Assembly: GCF_000359125.1 (NCBI RefSeq)
Contig: NZ_CAAF010000031.1
Coordinates: 84,165-148,164, forward strand
Direction of reading: 5' to 3'
DNA from: Mesorhizobium sp. STM 4661
GTDB taxonomy: Bacteria; Pseudomonadota; Alphaproteobacteria; Rhizobiales; Rhizobiaceae
Length of the DNA: 64,000 bases
The translations under genes and the position numbers were made by a program. A model generated the notes under the pieces. The model did not search any database, was not told the DNA's origin, and saw only the letters and a program-made list of their open reading frames with translations. Shown piece by piece: positions 37,755 to 46,112 of this stretch. Numbering within the stretch: the first letter of the stretch is position 1; each line of letters begins with the position of its first letter.

Positions 37755-39317
37755 ATGACACGATGGAACATCGACAGACGTGCATTCCTGAAAGCGGCCG
37801 GCGCGCTCGGCGCCGGCCTCGCTATGAAACCCGGCTTTGCCTGGTCGGCCGACGGCGACACGCTGCGCATCCGCATGGAGGGCGACCTGCAGACGCTCGA
37901 TCCTGCCTTCATGATCGGCGGCATCGAGGATGTCATGATGCGCGGCATCTACGTGTCGCTGAACCGTCTTGGCGACCTCAGGGAAGGCTCGCCATGGTCG
38001 CTCTGGGGCGCGGAGAAACTCGAGCTGACCGACCCGAAGACGATCGCCTTCACCCTGATCGACGGGCTGAAATGGTCGAACGGTCTTGGCCCCGTCACCG
38101 CCGAAGACGTGAAATTCTCGTACGAGCGCATCGCCGATCCGAAGCTTTCGTCGCCCTGGGCCTACCAGTTCGAAAAGCTCGAACGGGTCGAAGTCGTCGA
38201 TGCCAGATCCGGCATCATCCACCTGAAGGACCCGTACCAGCCGATCTTCGTGACCAGTCTGCCCTACTATGGCGGCCATATCATCAGCCGGGCCGGCACC
38301 GAGAAGGCCGGCGGCAAGTTCACCACCGAGCCGCCGGCGACTTGCGGCCCCTATCTTTTCTCGAATTGGGAGCAGAAGCAGAAGGTGACGCTGACCGCCA
38401 ACCCGGATTGGCCGGGGCCGAAGCCGGATTTCGGCAAGGTCGAGATCTACATCGTCGCCGACGATCAGGCAGCACAGCTGGCCTACGAGGCCGACGCCTT
38501 CGAATACACCAAGATCGCCATTTCGGCGACCAAGGCGGTCAAGGCCAGCCCACCCGCCAACACCACGGTGATCGAGGCGCAGTCGACCCGCTATGTCTGG
38601 CTGACCATCAACATGCTGAGCCCGCGCCTCAAGGACCTGAAGATGCGCCAAGCGGTGCAATATGGCGTCGACGTCGGCCAGGTTCTCACCGGCGTCTATG
38701 ACGACCTCACCAAACGCTCCACCGGCGTCGTCCAGCCCGGCACCAAATTCGCGCGGGCCAGCAATCTGATCGCGGCGCCGGACTATGAAAAGTCAGCGGC
38801 ACTGCTCGCTGAAGCCGGCGTCAGCGGCTTGTCTCTGACCCTGACCGTGATGAACGATTCCATCCGCACGGCGACCGCGCAGATCATCCAGGCCAGCCTC
38901 GAGCAGGCCGGCATCAAGGTCGAGATCCAGCCCTATGACGAGGCCGCCTTCTGGGGTGTTGGCGACAAGACGCAAGGCGACGGCTACAAGAACATCGACC
39001 TTGCGCTGATGGATTTCGCCGGCGGCGTCGACCCGTCCGAAAACCTGGTCTGGTTCCGCCCCGACCAGATCGGCGCCTACAACTGGTCCGGCTTCGACAG
39101 CCCCGAATTCGAGACCAGCTACCAGCAATTGGTGGGGGAAAGCGATCAGGCCAAGCGCGTCGCCCTGTCCAACCGGATGGAGGATTTGATGGAGCAGTCC
39201 GGCGGCTTCGTCTTCATCTGCCACCAGCCGCTGGTCGTCATCCACAAGACCAGTTTCGAGCCGGTGATCTATCCCGACGGCCATCCCAATCCGGTGCTGT
39301 TCAAGAAGAAGGCATGA
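37755..39317 (+). CDS. Dipeptide-type periplasmic binding protein with Tat signal
   Basis: A 520-residue SBP_bac_5 family protein. The N-terminus NIDRRAFLKAAGALGAGLAM is a twin-arginine signal, so it is probably exported folded. Mature sequence includes LRIRMEGDLQTLDPAFM and the conserved DGLKWSNG...VTAEDVKFSYERI near 105-125. It starts one base after the ATPase stop. Relatives bind peptides, opines, glycosides or other charged molecules; the ligand here is unknown but should be the substrate of the TetR-controlled regulon. Its stop codon lies inside a palindromic repeat. Confidence 0.9.
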   Translation: MTRWNIDRRAFLKAAGALGAGLAMKPGFAWSADGDTLRIRMEGDLQTLDPAFMIGGIEDVMMRGIYVSLNRLGDLREGSPWSLWGAEKLELTDPKTIAFTLIDGLKWSNGLGPVTAEDVKFSYERIADPKLSSPWAYQFEKLERVEVVDARSGIIHLKDPYQPIFVTSLPYYGGHIISRAGTEKAGGKFTTEPPATCGPYLFSNWEQKQKVTLTANPDWPGPKPDFGKVEIYIVADDQAAQLAYEADAFEYTKIAISATKAVKASPPANTTVIEAQSTRYVWLTINMLSPRLKDLKMRQAVQYGVDVGQVLTGVYDDLTKRSTGVVQPGTKFARASNLIAAPDYEKSAALLAEAGVSGLSLTLTVMNDSIRTATAQIIQASLEQAGIKVEIQPYDEAAFWGVGDKTQGDGYKNIDLALMDFAGGVDPSENLVWFRPDQIGAYNWSGFDSPEFETSYQQLVGESDQAKRVALSNRMEDLMEQSGGFVFICHQPLVVIHKTSFEPVIYPDGHPNPVLFKKKA

Positions 39318-39366
39318 CCATGATCCCGAAAAGTGGAAGCCGGTTTTCGGAAAAGATCATGGTCAA
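39314..39366. repeat. Short rhizobial palindromic repeat
   Basis: An imperfect hairpin: outer arms ATGACCATGATC / GATCATGGTCA, inner CCGAAAAGTG / CGGTTTTCGG. The element covers the stop codon of the binding-protein gene and may act as its 3' end stabiliser or attenuator before tetR. A related element lies at 53805-53850. Confidence 0.75.
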
Positions 39367-39418
39367 TCAGCTCTTGTCGCCCGTGGACACGAAAGCCATG
39401 ATCGATTAGCTGGAGCCT

Positions 39419-40099
39419 ATGACGGAAGCCGGACCAGCAATTGCCAAACGGAAGCGCGGCGCGAAGAAATCGCCGCCGCGCTTCAGTCGCGAGCAGCCGG
39501 ATGTGCGCCGCGCCATGCTGATCGAGGCGGCGACGCGGTGCCTGTCGGTCGGCGGCATCGGCGCCTTCACGGTCGACCGCATCTGCAAGGAGGCCGGCGT
39601 GTCGCGGGGCCTCATCAACCACCATTTCGAAGGCCGCGACGGCCTTCTGGTCGAGGTTTACAAATCCTCGCTCTACGCCAGCGTCAACAACCAGATCGCC
39701 GAGGCCAAGCACCGCCGCGCCGAGAAATCCGACTGGCCGCCCGAGGCGTCGCTCGCCGCCCTGGTGCAGTCCAACTTCTCGCCGGACTATTTCAGTCGCG
39801 ACAACCTGCTGATCTGGCTCTCTTTATGGGGTGAGATCGCCGTCAACCCGCGTCTCAAGGCGGCCCATCGCGAACTCTATGATGCCTACCGGGCTGAACT
39901 GGCTGAAGACATCGCGGCGGTGGCAGTGCCGCGCGGCAGGGATGTCGATGCCCCGACACTGGCGCGCAATTTCATCGCTCTGGTCGACGGGCTCTGGCTC
40001 GAATGGTGCCTCGACGAAAGCGTGGTGACGCCTCAGGCCGCGGAGGCCGCTGGCTTCGAGATGCTCGAGGCGCAGGTGGGCCTGCTTCGGAGCGCTTGA
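39419..40099 (+). CDS. TetR-family regulator, BetI-like
   Basis: A 226-residue protein with a basic N-terminal tail, the TetR helix-turn-helix (AMLIEAATRCLSVGGIGAFTVDRICKEAGVSRGLINHHFEGRDGLLVEVY, about residues 31-80) and a C-terminal domain resembling BetI (LLIWLSLWGEIAVNPRL, NFIALVDGLWLEWCLDE). BetI proteins respond to choline or betaine-type ligands. It follows the ABC operon and faces the mttB gene; two near-identical palindromes upstream of both catabolic units are its likely targets. No copy of that palindrome precedes its own start. Confidence 0.85.
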   Translation: MTEAGPAIAKRKRGAKKSPPRFSREQPDVRRAMLIEAATRCLSVGGIGAFTVDRICKEAGVSRGLINHHFEGRDGLLVEVYKSSLYASVNNQIAEAKHRRAEKSDWPPEASLAALVQSNFSPDYFSRDNLLIWLSLWGEIAVNPRLKAAHRELYDAYRAELAEDIAAVAVPRGRDVDAPTLARNFIALVDGLWLEWCLDESVVTPQAAEAAGFEMLEAQVGLLRSA

Positions 40100-40121
40100 A
40101 CGATTGTCGGTTGGTGGCTTT

Positions 40122-40275
40122 CGCCCCCCTCTGTCCTGCCGGACATCTCCCCCTCAAGGGGGGAGATCGGATGTCACTTCGGCTTTCGTCAATCTCCAAC
40201 TTTGTTGGATGGGTGCTGTCCGCGAAGCTGCCAATCTCCCCCTTGGGGGGAGATGTCCGGCAGGACAGAGTGGGT
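40122..40275. repeat. Inverted intergenic repeat, copy 2
   Basis: Same design as the element at 22225-22380: about 45-base inverted arms containing CTGTCCTGCCGGACATCTCC, each with an inner palindrome. The centres of the two copies are only loosely similar. It sits between the convergent tetR and mttB genes and may work as a bidirectional terminator there. Confidence 0.85.
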
Positions 40276-40319
40276 GTACAGGCGAAGGCCTCAAAATCAG
40301 CTTCGCAACTTCTCGCGCC

Positions 40320-41858
40320 TCAATTCAGCGGCGAGCCGCCCTCGCGCTTGCGGCGCTCCATATAGTCGCGCAAGGCCTCGTCGATGCCCGGATCGATCGG
40401 CGGCTGTTCGTATTCGGCGACCATGCGTTTCCAGACGACATTGGCCCTTTCTCGTGCCGTGATCTGGCCGCGTTCGACCCAGGTGTCGTAATTGTCCCAG
40501 TTGGATACCAGCGGCGAATAGAACGCCCGTTCGTAGCGCTGCATCGTGTGCGCGGCGCCGAAGAAGTGCCCGGCCGGACCGACCTCGCGCACCGCCTCCA
40601 GCGCCAGCGTATCGATGTCGACCACCGGCGGGTCGAAATAGGCGCACATCATCTGCAACATCTCGGCATCGATGACCAGTTTCTCGAACGACGCCGTCAG
40701 CCCGCCGCCGAGCCAGCCTGCCGCATGCAGCACCAGATTGGCGCCGCCCATCAGGCAGCCCCACAGCGACATCGCGCTCTCATAGGCCGCTTGCGCGTCG
40801 ACCGAATTGGCGGCGGTGACGTTGCTCGAACGGAACGGCACGCCGATCAGCCTGCACAGCTGGCCGGTGATCTGCGCGGCCTGAGTGTATTCAGGCGTGC
40901 CGAACGCCGGTGCGCCGGTCTTCATGTCGACATTGGAGGTGAAGCCGCCATACATCACCGGCACGCCGGGCCGCACGATCTGGGTCAGCGTGATGCCGGC
41001 CAGCGCCTCGGCATGCTGCTGCGACAGCGCGCCGGCCAGCGTCACCGGGCTCATCGCGCCGGCCAGCGTGAACGGCGTGATGACGTTGACCTGGCCATGC
41101 TCGGCCAGCGCGATCAGCCCTTCGGCCATCGGCTCGTCGAGCTGCAGCGGCGAATTGGTGTTGATGATGCCGGTGAAGACAGGCATCTCCCGGGCGAGGT
41201 TCTCGCGTGTCGTGCCGAGCGAGATCGCCACCATTTCCAGCGCATCGATGGCGCGTCCGCGGCCCAGCGCCTGCGGCTGCCAGTTCTTGTCGAGCAGCGT
41301 GATCTCGGCATAGTAGAGGTCTAGGTGGCGCGTGTTCTGGTGCAGGTCGAGCGGCTCGAACGGCCCGCCGCCCTCCTGGTGCAGCACGTTGAAGGACTGG
41401 ATCAGCTTCAGATAGTCGCACATCTCGGCATAGGTGCCGGGACGGCGGCCGCGATCATTGTCCATGACATAGGCCGGTCCGCCGACCGACGACAGGATGC
41501 AGTGCCGCCCGCCCACCTTGACGTTCTTCTGCGGATTGCGGGCGCGCAACTCGAACGATGACGGCGCCATGGCGACGCGCTCCATGACCATGGCGCGGTC
41601 GAAGCGCACCCGCATCTCGCCTTCGTCGACATCGCAGCCGGCCGCGCGATAGAGCTGGCGCGCCTGCGGCTGCAGCACCCGCATGCCGATCTCCTCGATG
41701 ATGGTAAGGCCCATCTCGTGGATGGTCTGTACCTGGTCGGCCGACAGGATCTCGATCGGCGCGTAGGGGCGCGTCAATTGCTTCCACGGCCGCTGTTCGA
41801 TGCCGCCAACCTCGCGCTGCGGGCGGCCGGGTCTGCGACGGGCCGTGATGCGTTCCAT
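40320..41858 (-). CDS. Non-pyrrolysine MttB-superfamily methyltransferase
   Basis: A 512-residue protein of the trimethylamine methyltransferase (MttB, COG5598) family: N-terminal EILSADQVQTIHEMGLTIIEEIGMRVL, then a TIM-barrel with GGPAYVMDNDRGRRPGTYAEMCDYLKLI and a C-terminal QPPIDPGIDEALRDYMERRKRE tail. The frame is open throughout, so there is no in-frame UAG for pyrrolysine. Characterised non-pyrrolysine relatives demethylate quaternary amines such as glycine betaine, proline betaine or carnitine onto a corrinoid protein. No corrinoid protein gene is in the window. It lies nine bases after the flavoprotein gene, as its operon partner. Confidence 0.85.
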   Translation of the reverse strand: MERITARRRPGRPQREVGGIEQRPWKQLTRPYAPIEILSADQVQTIHEMGLTIIEEIGMRVLQPQARQLYRAAGCDVDEGEMRVRFDRAMVMERVAMAPSSFELRARNPQKNVKVGGRHCILSSVGGPAYVMDNDRGRRPGTYAEMCDYLKLIQSFNVLHQEGGGPFEPLDLHQNTRHLDLYYAEITLLDKNWQPQALGRGRAIDALEMVAISLGTTRENLAREMPVFTGIINTNSPLQLDEPMAEGLIALAEHGQVNVITPFTLAGAMSPVTLAGALSQQHAEALAGITLTQIVRPGVPVMYGGFTSNVDMKTGAPAFGTPEYTQAAQITGQLCRLIGVPFRSSNVTAANSVDAQAAYESAMSLWGCLMGGANLVLHAAGWLGGGLTASFEKLVIDAEMLQMMCAYFDPPVVDIDTLALEAVREVGPAGHFFGAAHTMQRYERAFYSPLVSNWDNYDTWVERGQITARERANVVWKRMVAEYEQPPIDPGIDEALRDYMERRKREGGSPLN

Positions 41859-41867
41859 GGCGTCCTC

Positions 41868-43970
41868 CTATTCGGCTGCCGTTCGCATGTCGAAATCCGC
41901 CACCGCGTCGACGATCGGCGTGTCGCGGCGGTAGGGCTGCCAGCGGACATTGGCGCCGATCTCGCGTGCGAGCTTGTGGCCGCTGTGGACCGCATGAGCG
42001 ATGGCGCCTGGGGCCAGCGCATCGCCGATGCGATCGACGCTGCGAATGCCGGCGGCCGCAAGCTCGTCCGCCCGTTCCGTCAGCGCTTCGAAGAGCTCAC
42101 CGCGCGGCAATCTCAACCCGACGATCACCACCGAGCGGCAGGCCACGCGCGCCTCCTCGCCGGTGAACAGATGCGCCAGCGTCGCCGTCTCGCCGTCGAA
42201 ATCCTTCAGCAGATGCAGAGTGGTCACCGCCACCTTGCGTCTCGCCAGCGCCCGATGCACCAGCGGCAGCTCGTTGGTCATGATCGTCCAGGCCGAAGCC
42301 TGGCCTGCCGGGGTCACGTAGCTGACCGGGATGCCGTGTGCTGCCAGATGCTCGGTGAGGACGCCGCCCATGGTGTAGTTGTCGAAATCGAAGACCAGCG
42401 TCGGCCCCTTTGGAAGCCGGCCGCCGGCGATGTCGTCCGGAGTGAAAACATCGGGATGATCGAGTCGGCCGACCGGAATCTCCAGCGAGGAATAGAGCAT
42501 ATCAGTCCAGCGCGCGCCGGTCGCCAGCACCACGCGATCCGGCGAAAGCTCGATGATCTCGTCCGCGCCCAGAGCACTCTCGGCATAGAGCGAGACGTTG
42601 CTCATCTCGTCGAGACGCCCGAGGCGGTAGTCGACGACGCGGTTCCAGGCCGAGAGGCCGGGCAGCGTCTTCTCGAAGGTCAGCCGCCCGCCGAAGGTGC
42701 GGCTGCTGTCGGCAAGCGTCACCTCATGGCCGCGACGGCCGAGCGTCAGCGCGCATTCGAGCCCGGCCGGTCCGCCGCCGACAACGAGTATCCGCTCGGG
42801 TTGGTCGGTGCGTTCGACGCGTTCGGGATGCCAGCCGCGCCGCCATTCCTCGCCGGCGGTCGGGTTCTGGGTGCAGCGCACCGGCACGCCGTCATGCCAG
42901 CTCGAAATGCAGATGTTGCAGCCGATGCATTCGCGGATCTCGGCCTCGCGGCCCTCGCGGATCTTTTTGGGCAGGAAGGGGTCGGCGATCGACGGGCGGG
43001 CGCCGCCGATGAAGTCCAGCACGCCGCGCCTGATCTGCGAAACCATCGTGTCGGGCGAGGTGAAGCGCCCGACGCCGACCACTGGCTTTTTCGTCAGCGA
43101 TTTGACGAAATCGATCACCGGCTCGTGGCTGCCTTCGCCGGTGAAGCGCGACGCCGAACAGTCCGTTGGACTGGAATCCATCTTGACGTCGAACAGATCC
43201 GGCACGTCCGCCAGCAGTGCGACCAGTTCATGCGCCTCGGAAAGCTGGTTGCGGCCGGGCCTGCGGCGCAATTCCTCGAGACTTACCCGCAAGGCGACGC
43301 CGCAGTCCTTGCCGACGGCATCCTTGGTGACTTCGATCATCTCGCGCACGAAGCGCACCCGGTTCTCGATCGAGCCGCCATAACAGTCGGAGCGATGATT
43401 GTATTCCGGGAGCAGGAATTCGTAGCCGAGATAGCCCATGCCGGCATAGACATAGACGACATCGAAGCCGGCCGTGCGCGCCTTGCGCGCCGCGTCCGCC
43501 TGGCATCTCAAGACGTCGCTTATATCGGCCTTGTCCATCGTCTTCGGACGCTGATTGCCCATGAAGCCGACATGGGTGGCCATCCATGGAATTCCGGACG
43601 GCGACAGCGGCGGCAGGCGGCTCGTCCTGTTCATCACCGACGCGCCGCCATGCCAAAGCTCCACGCCGGCAAGCGCGCCGTGGCGGTGCACCGCCTCCGT
43701 CATCAGCGCATGCGCACGGATGTCGTTGACGTCCCACATCGTGGCGAAAGGCAGCGGTGCATCGTCGGAGCTGGGGTCGATCGAACAGGCCCCGGTGCAG
43801 ATCACGCCCCATCCACCCTCGGCCTTGGCTTCGCGAAAGGCCGCGCGCACCCGGGGCAGCGCGTTTGTCATGCCGCTGGCGTGCGGCACTTGATAGAAGC
43901 GGTTCGGCGCCGTGACAGGCCCGATGCGCACCGGTTCGAACAGGATCTCGTAGCGGGGATTGCACTGCAT
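41868..43970 (-). CDS. Trimethylamine-dehydrogenase-family flavoprotein (N-demethylase-like)
   Basis: A 700-residue two-part enzyme. Residues 1-340 are an FMN TIM-barrel of the old-yellow-enzyme type; Cys348, Cys351, Cys354 and Cys366 (CIGCNIC...VRC) ligate a 4Fe-4S cluster; from about 390 there is an FAD/ADP-binding half (ILVVGGGPAGLECALTLGRRGHEV). The layout is that of trimethylamine and dimethylamine dehydrogenases and of DgcA/StcD demethylases. The covalent-FMN Cys is Ala31 (FYQVPHASG), and the YGAHxY substrate motif reads YAGMGY with Met178 for His. I infer oxidative demethylation of a methylated amine or betaine product rather than trimethylamine itself. Confidence 0.83.
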   Translation of the reverse strand: MQCNPRYEILFEPVRIGPVTAPNRFYQVPHASGMTNALPRVRAAFREAKAEGGWGVICTGACSIDPSSDDAPLPFATMWDVNDIRAHALMTEAVHRHGALAGVELWHGGASVMNRTSRLPPLSPSGIPWMATHVGFMGNQRPKTMDKADISDVLRCQADAARKARTAGFDVVYVYAGMGYLGYEFLLPEYNHRSDCYGGSIENRVRFVREMIEVTKDAVGKDCGVALRVSLEELRRRPGRNQLSEAHELVALLADVPDLFDVKMDSSPTDCSASRFTGEGSHEPVIDFVKSLTKKPVVGVGRFTSPDTMVSQIRRGVLDFIGGARPSIADPFLPKKIREGREAEIRECIGCNICISSWHDGVPVRCTQNPTAGEEWRRGWHPERVERTDQPERILVVGGGPAGLECALTLGRRGHEVTLADSSRTFGGRLTFEKTLPGLSAWNRVVDYRLGRLDEMSNVSLYAESALGADEIIELSPDRVVLATGARWTDMLYSSLEIPVGRLDHPDVFTPDDIAGGRLPKGPTLVFDFDNYTMGGVLTEHLAAHGIPVSYVTPAGQASAWTIMTNELPLVHRALARRKVAVTTLHLLKDFDGETATLAHLFTGEEARVACRSVVIVGLRLPRGELFEALTERADELAAAGIRSVDRIGDALAPGAIAHAVHSGHKLAREIGANVRWQPYRRDTPIVDAVADFDMRTAAE

Positions 43971-43984
43971 CGGGGCTTCGCAAA

Positions 43985-44014
43985 ATGCTTGTTGAACGAT
44001 CGTACAACAAGCAT
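43985..44014. promoter_or_regulatory. TetR-type operator 2 of the CocE/MttB regulon
   Basis: Perfect 10-base arms ATGCTTGTTG / CAACAAGCAT around a 10-base centre. The 24-base core at 43988-44011 matches operator 1 at 23 positions. It ends 14 bases before the flavoprotein start codon on the minus strand, the same placement as operator 1 before its gene. Confidence 0.85.
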
Positions 44015-44082
44015 ATTCGCACCGGTCGTGGAACGCAATGGTCTGCGTGACTTGGCGGACTTCGATCCGTTACCCCGAGACG

Positions 44083-44115
44083 AAAAAGCCCACCCCGATA
44101 CTATCAGGGTGGGCT
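44083..44115 (-). terminator. Rho-independent terminator of the permease transcript
   Basis: On the minus strand AGCCCACCC and GGGTGGGCT form a 9-pair stem with a loop of about 12 bases, followed by TTTTT. It lies 57 bases after the APC permease stop and separates that gene from the TetR-controlled flavoprotein unit. Confidence 0.88.
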
Positions 44116-44171
44116 CAGAGGGGAGGTCGGATCGAGTGCGCCGACACGCGCGCGATCCATTCAGTCTGCCG

Positions 44172-45881
44172 TCAGATGACGAAAAACCAGTTGGCCAGCA
44201 GCATCACCACCACGCCGGCGATCAGCGTCAGATAGGGCAGGATCCCCGCCTTTCTTACCGCGAGATCGGACGATTTCATGCCGAGGTCGGCCAGCATGTG
44301 ATCCGGGAATTTGCCCTTGTCCTGGATGTAGTGCCGGAAGCAGAACACCGGGATGATCAGGGCAGCGGTGATCAGCCCGGCCCACAGCGCCATCGGGTTC
44401 CAGACCTTGGCGCCGGCGCCCATGAAGATCATGTTGACATAGGCGAAGATCGCGCCGACGCCGAGCAGCCAGCTCGGCGCGCGCCATGGCCGCGCGATAT
44501 GGCCATTGTCGATGCGGTGGATCCAGCCGGCGTTGAGATTGAGGAAGTTGAAGATGATGTAGCCGCAATTCGATACGGCGAGGATGAAGAAGAAGCTCGT
44601 CGCGTCGGCCGAGGCGATGGCCAGCACGATCAGGTTGAAGATCAGGTCGGTCCACATTGCCCGGGTCGGCGCGCCATGTTCGTTGACATGGCTGAGATAG
44701 CGCGGCAGCCAGCCGTCGACCGAGCCCTGATAGAGCGTGCGCGAGGAGCCAGCCATCGCCGTCATGATGCAGAGCACCAGCGCCAGGATCATCAGCATCA
44801 CCAGCAGGCTGTGGATGAGCTGTCCGCCACCGACCATGCCGGCCAAGGCATCGGCAACACCGGAGCCGTCGACGATCGGCGTCGCCAGCATGCCGTTCAA
44901 GCCGAGCACGCCCTGGAAGGTGAAGGGAACCAGGATGAACAGCAGCATGCAGAGCAGGCCGGAATAGAAGATGGCCTTGAAGGTGTCGGTGCCGGGGTTC
45001 TTGAACTCCGACGTGTAGCAGACGGCGGTCTCGAAGCCGTAGGTCGACCATGCCGCGATGAACATGCCGCCAAGCACCAGCGTCCAGCCGGCAATGTTCC
45101 ACGCGCCGGGCTCGGGCGCATAGGCCGCCGCCAGCGGCACCAGCGGCGAAAAATTCGCCCAGTTGATCTGGCCGGTGAAGATCGGCACCAGGCCGACGAT
45201 CAGCATCGGGATGATGACCAGCAGGCCGATATATTTCTGCACGTTGGCCGTGCCGAGGATGCCGCGATGCTGGATGGCAAAGATGACCAGCATCAGCACC
45301 GCGCCGATGAAGAAGGTGGCGTTGAGTGTGAACGAGACTGGTCCGAGCGTATGGCTGTAAAGCGTCCAGCCGCGGATCGCCGGCGTGGCAGCCGCTGTCA
45401 CCGCGGTGATGGCGTCGGCAGCGCTGGTTCCGGCATGGGCCACGATATAGGCAGCCACTTCCGGCGAGGTGTCGGTGAACAGCGGCACCGGCGCCAGCGC
45501 ATTGAGGATGTAGGCAGCGGCGATCGAGCAGCCGAGAGACAGCACCGGCGACCAGGCGAACCAGTTGCACCACACCGAGAGCGGCGCGATGAACTTGGAG
45601 TAGCGCAGCCAGGCGGTGGCGCCGTAGATCGAGGCGCCGCCGGATTTGTTCGGGAACAGGCCGGCGATTTCGGCGTAGGTGAAGGATTGCAGGAAGCCCA
45701 TGATCATGGACGCGATCCAGATCGCGAAGGCCAGCGTGCCGGTGGTGCCGGCAATGCCGCCGATCGAAAACAGGACGAGGGCGGGAACGCCGCTTGCCAC
45801 CCAGAAGGCGCCGCGCCAGTCGATGTTCCGGTGCAACTGCCCTTCGGCAGGCTGCGCCATGGCAGTGGTTATCGTGCTCAT
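44172..45881 (-). CDS. APC-family permease, possibly for methylated amines
   Basis: A 569-residue inner-membrane transporter with about twelve predicted helices. The first, near residues 27-50, contains the unwound Gly motif GGIAGTTGTLAF, and SFTYAEIAGLFPNKSGGASIYG follows near 65-90, both typical of the amino acid-polyamine-organocation superfamily. I chose the ATG at 45881 (MSTITTAMAQ). It lies downstream of the Tdm gene in the same direction after a 231-base gap and has its own terminator. Import of TMAO, dimethylamine or a related amine is inferred from position only. Confidence 0.8.
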   Translation of the reverse strand: MSTITTAMAQPAEGQLHRNIDWRGAFWVASGVPALVLFSIGGIAGTTGTLAFAIWIASMIMGFLQSFTYAEIAGLFPNKSGGASIYGATAWLRYSKFIAPLSVWCNWFAWSPVLSLGCSIAAAYILNALAPVPLFTDTSPEVAAYIVAHAGTSAADAITAVTAAATPAIRGWTLYSHTLGPVSFTLNATFFIGAVLMLVIFAIQHRGILGTANVQKYIGLLVIIPMLIVGLVPIFTGQINWANFSPLVPLAAAYAPEPGAWNIAGWTLVLGGMFIAAWSTYGFETAVCYTSEFKNPGTDTFKAIFYSGLLCMLLFILVPFTFQGVLGLNGMLATPIVDGSGVADALAGMVGGGQLIHSLLVMLMILALVLCIMTAMAGSSRTLYQGSVDGWLPRYLSHVNEHGAPTRAMWTDLIFNLIVLAIASADATSFFFILAVSNCGYIIFNFLNLNAGWIHRIDNGHIARPWRAPSWLLGVGAIFAYVNMIFMGAGAKVWNPMALWAGLITAALIIPVFCFRHYIQDKGKFPDHMLADLGMKSSDLAVRKAGILPYLTLIAGVVVMLLANWFFVI

Positions 45882-46112
45882 GTGTTTGGCTTCCCCATTT
45901 GCTATTCCCGTGGCGACGGCCCCGGCTGCGCGAGGCTTCATCGTCATTTCAACGACTGCGGGTGTTTCCGCTCAGTCGTATTTTTTTCTTAACAGTGAAG
46001 ATTGATCCGCCGCGCTTTCACGTCAAGCGTTTTGTGAGCTTGTACACATCACGTGTGTGAGACCGCATCGAAGCCGCCATGGATGCCGCCGGGGTCGCCC
46101 CGGAGGCACTCC

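Noticed and set aside
41718..45992. Very long open frame on the plus strand (about 1400 codons)
   Set aside because: It is antisense to the flavoprotein and APC permease genes, is low-complexity Arg/His/Asp/Gln-rich, and is the usual mirror of high-GC codon use. Similar frames at 25240-27795 and 32988-35003 were dropped for the same reason.
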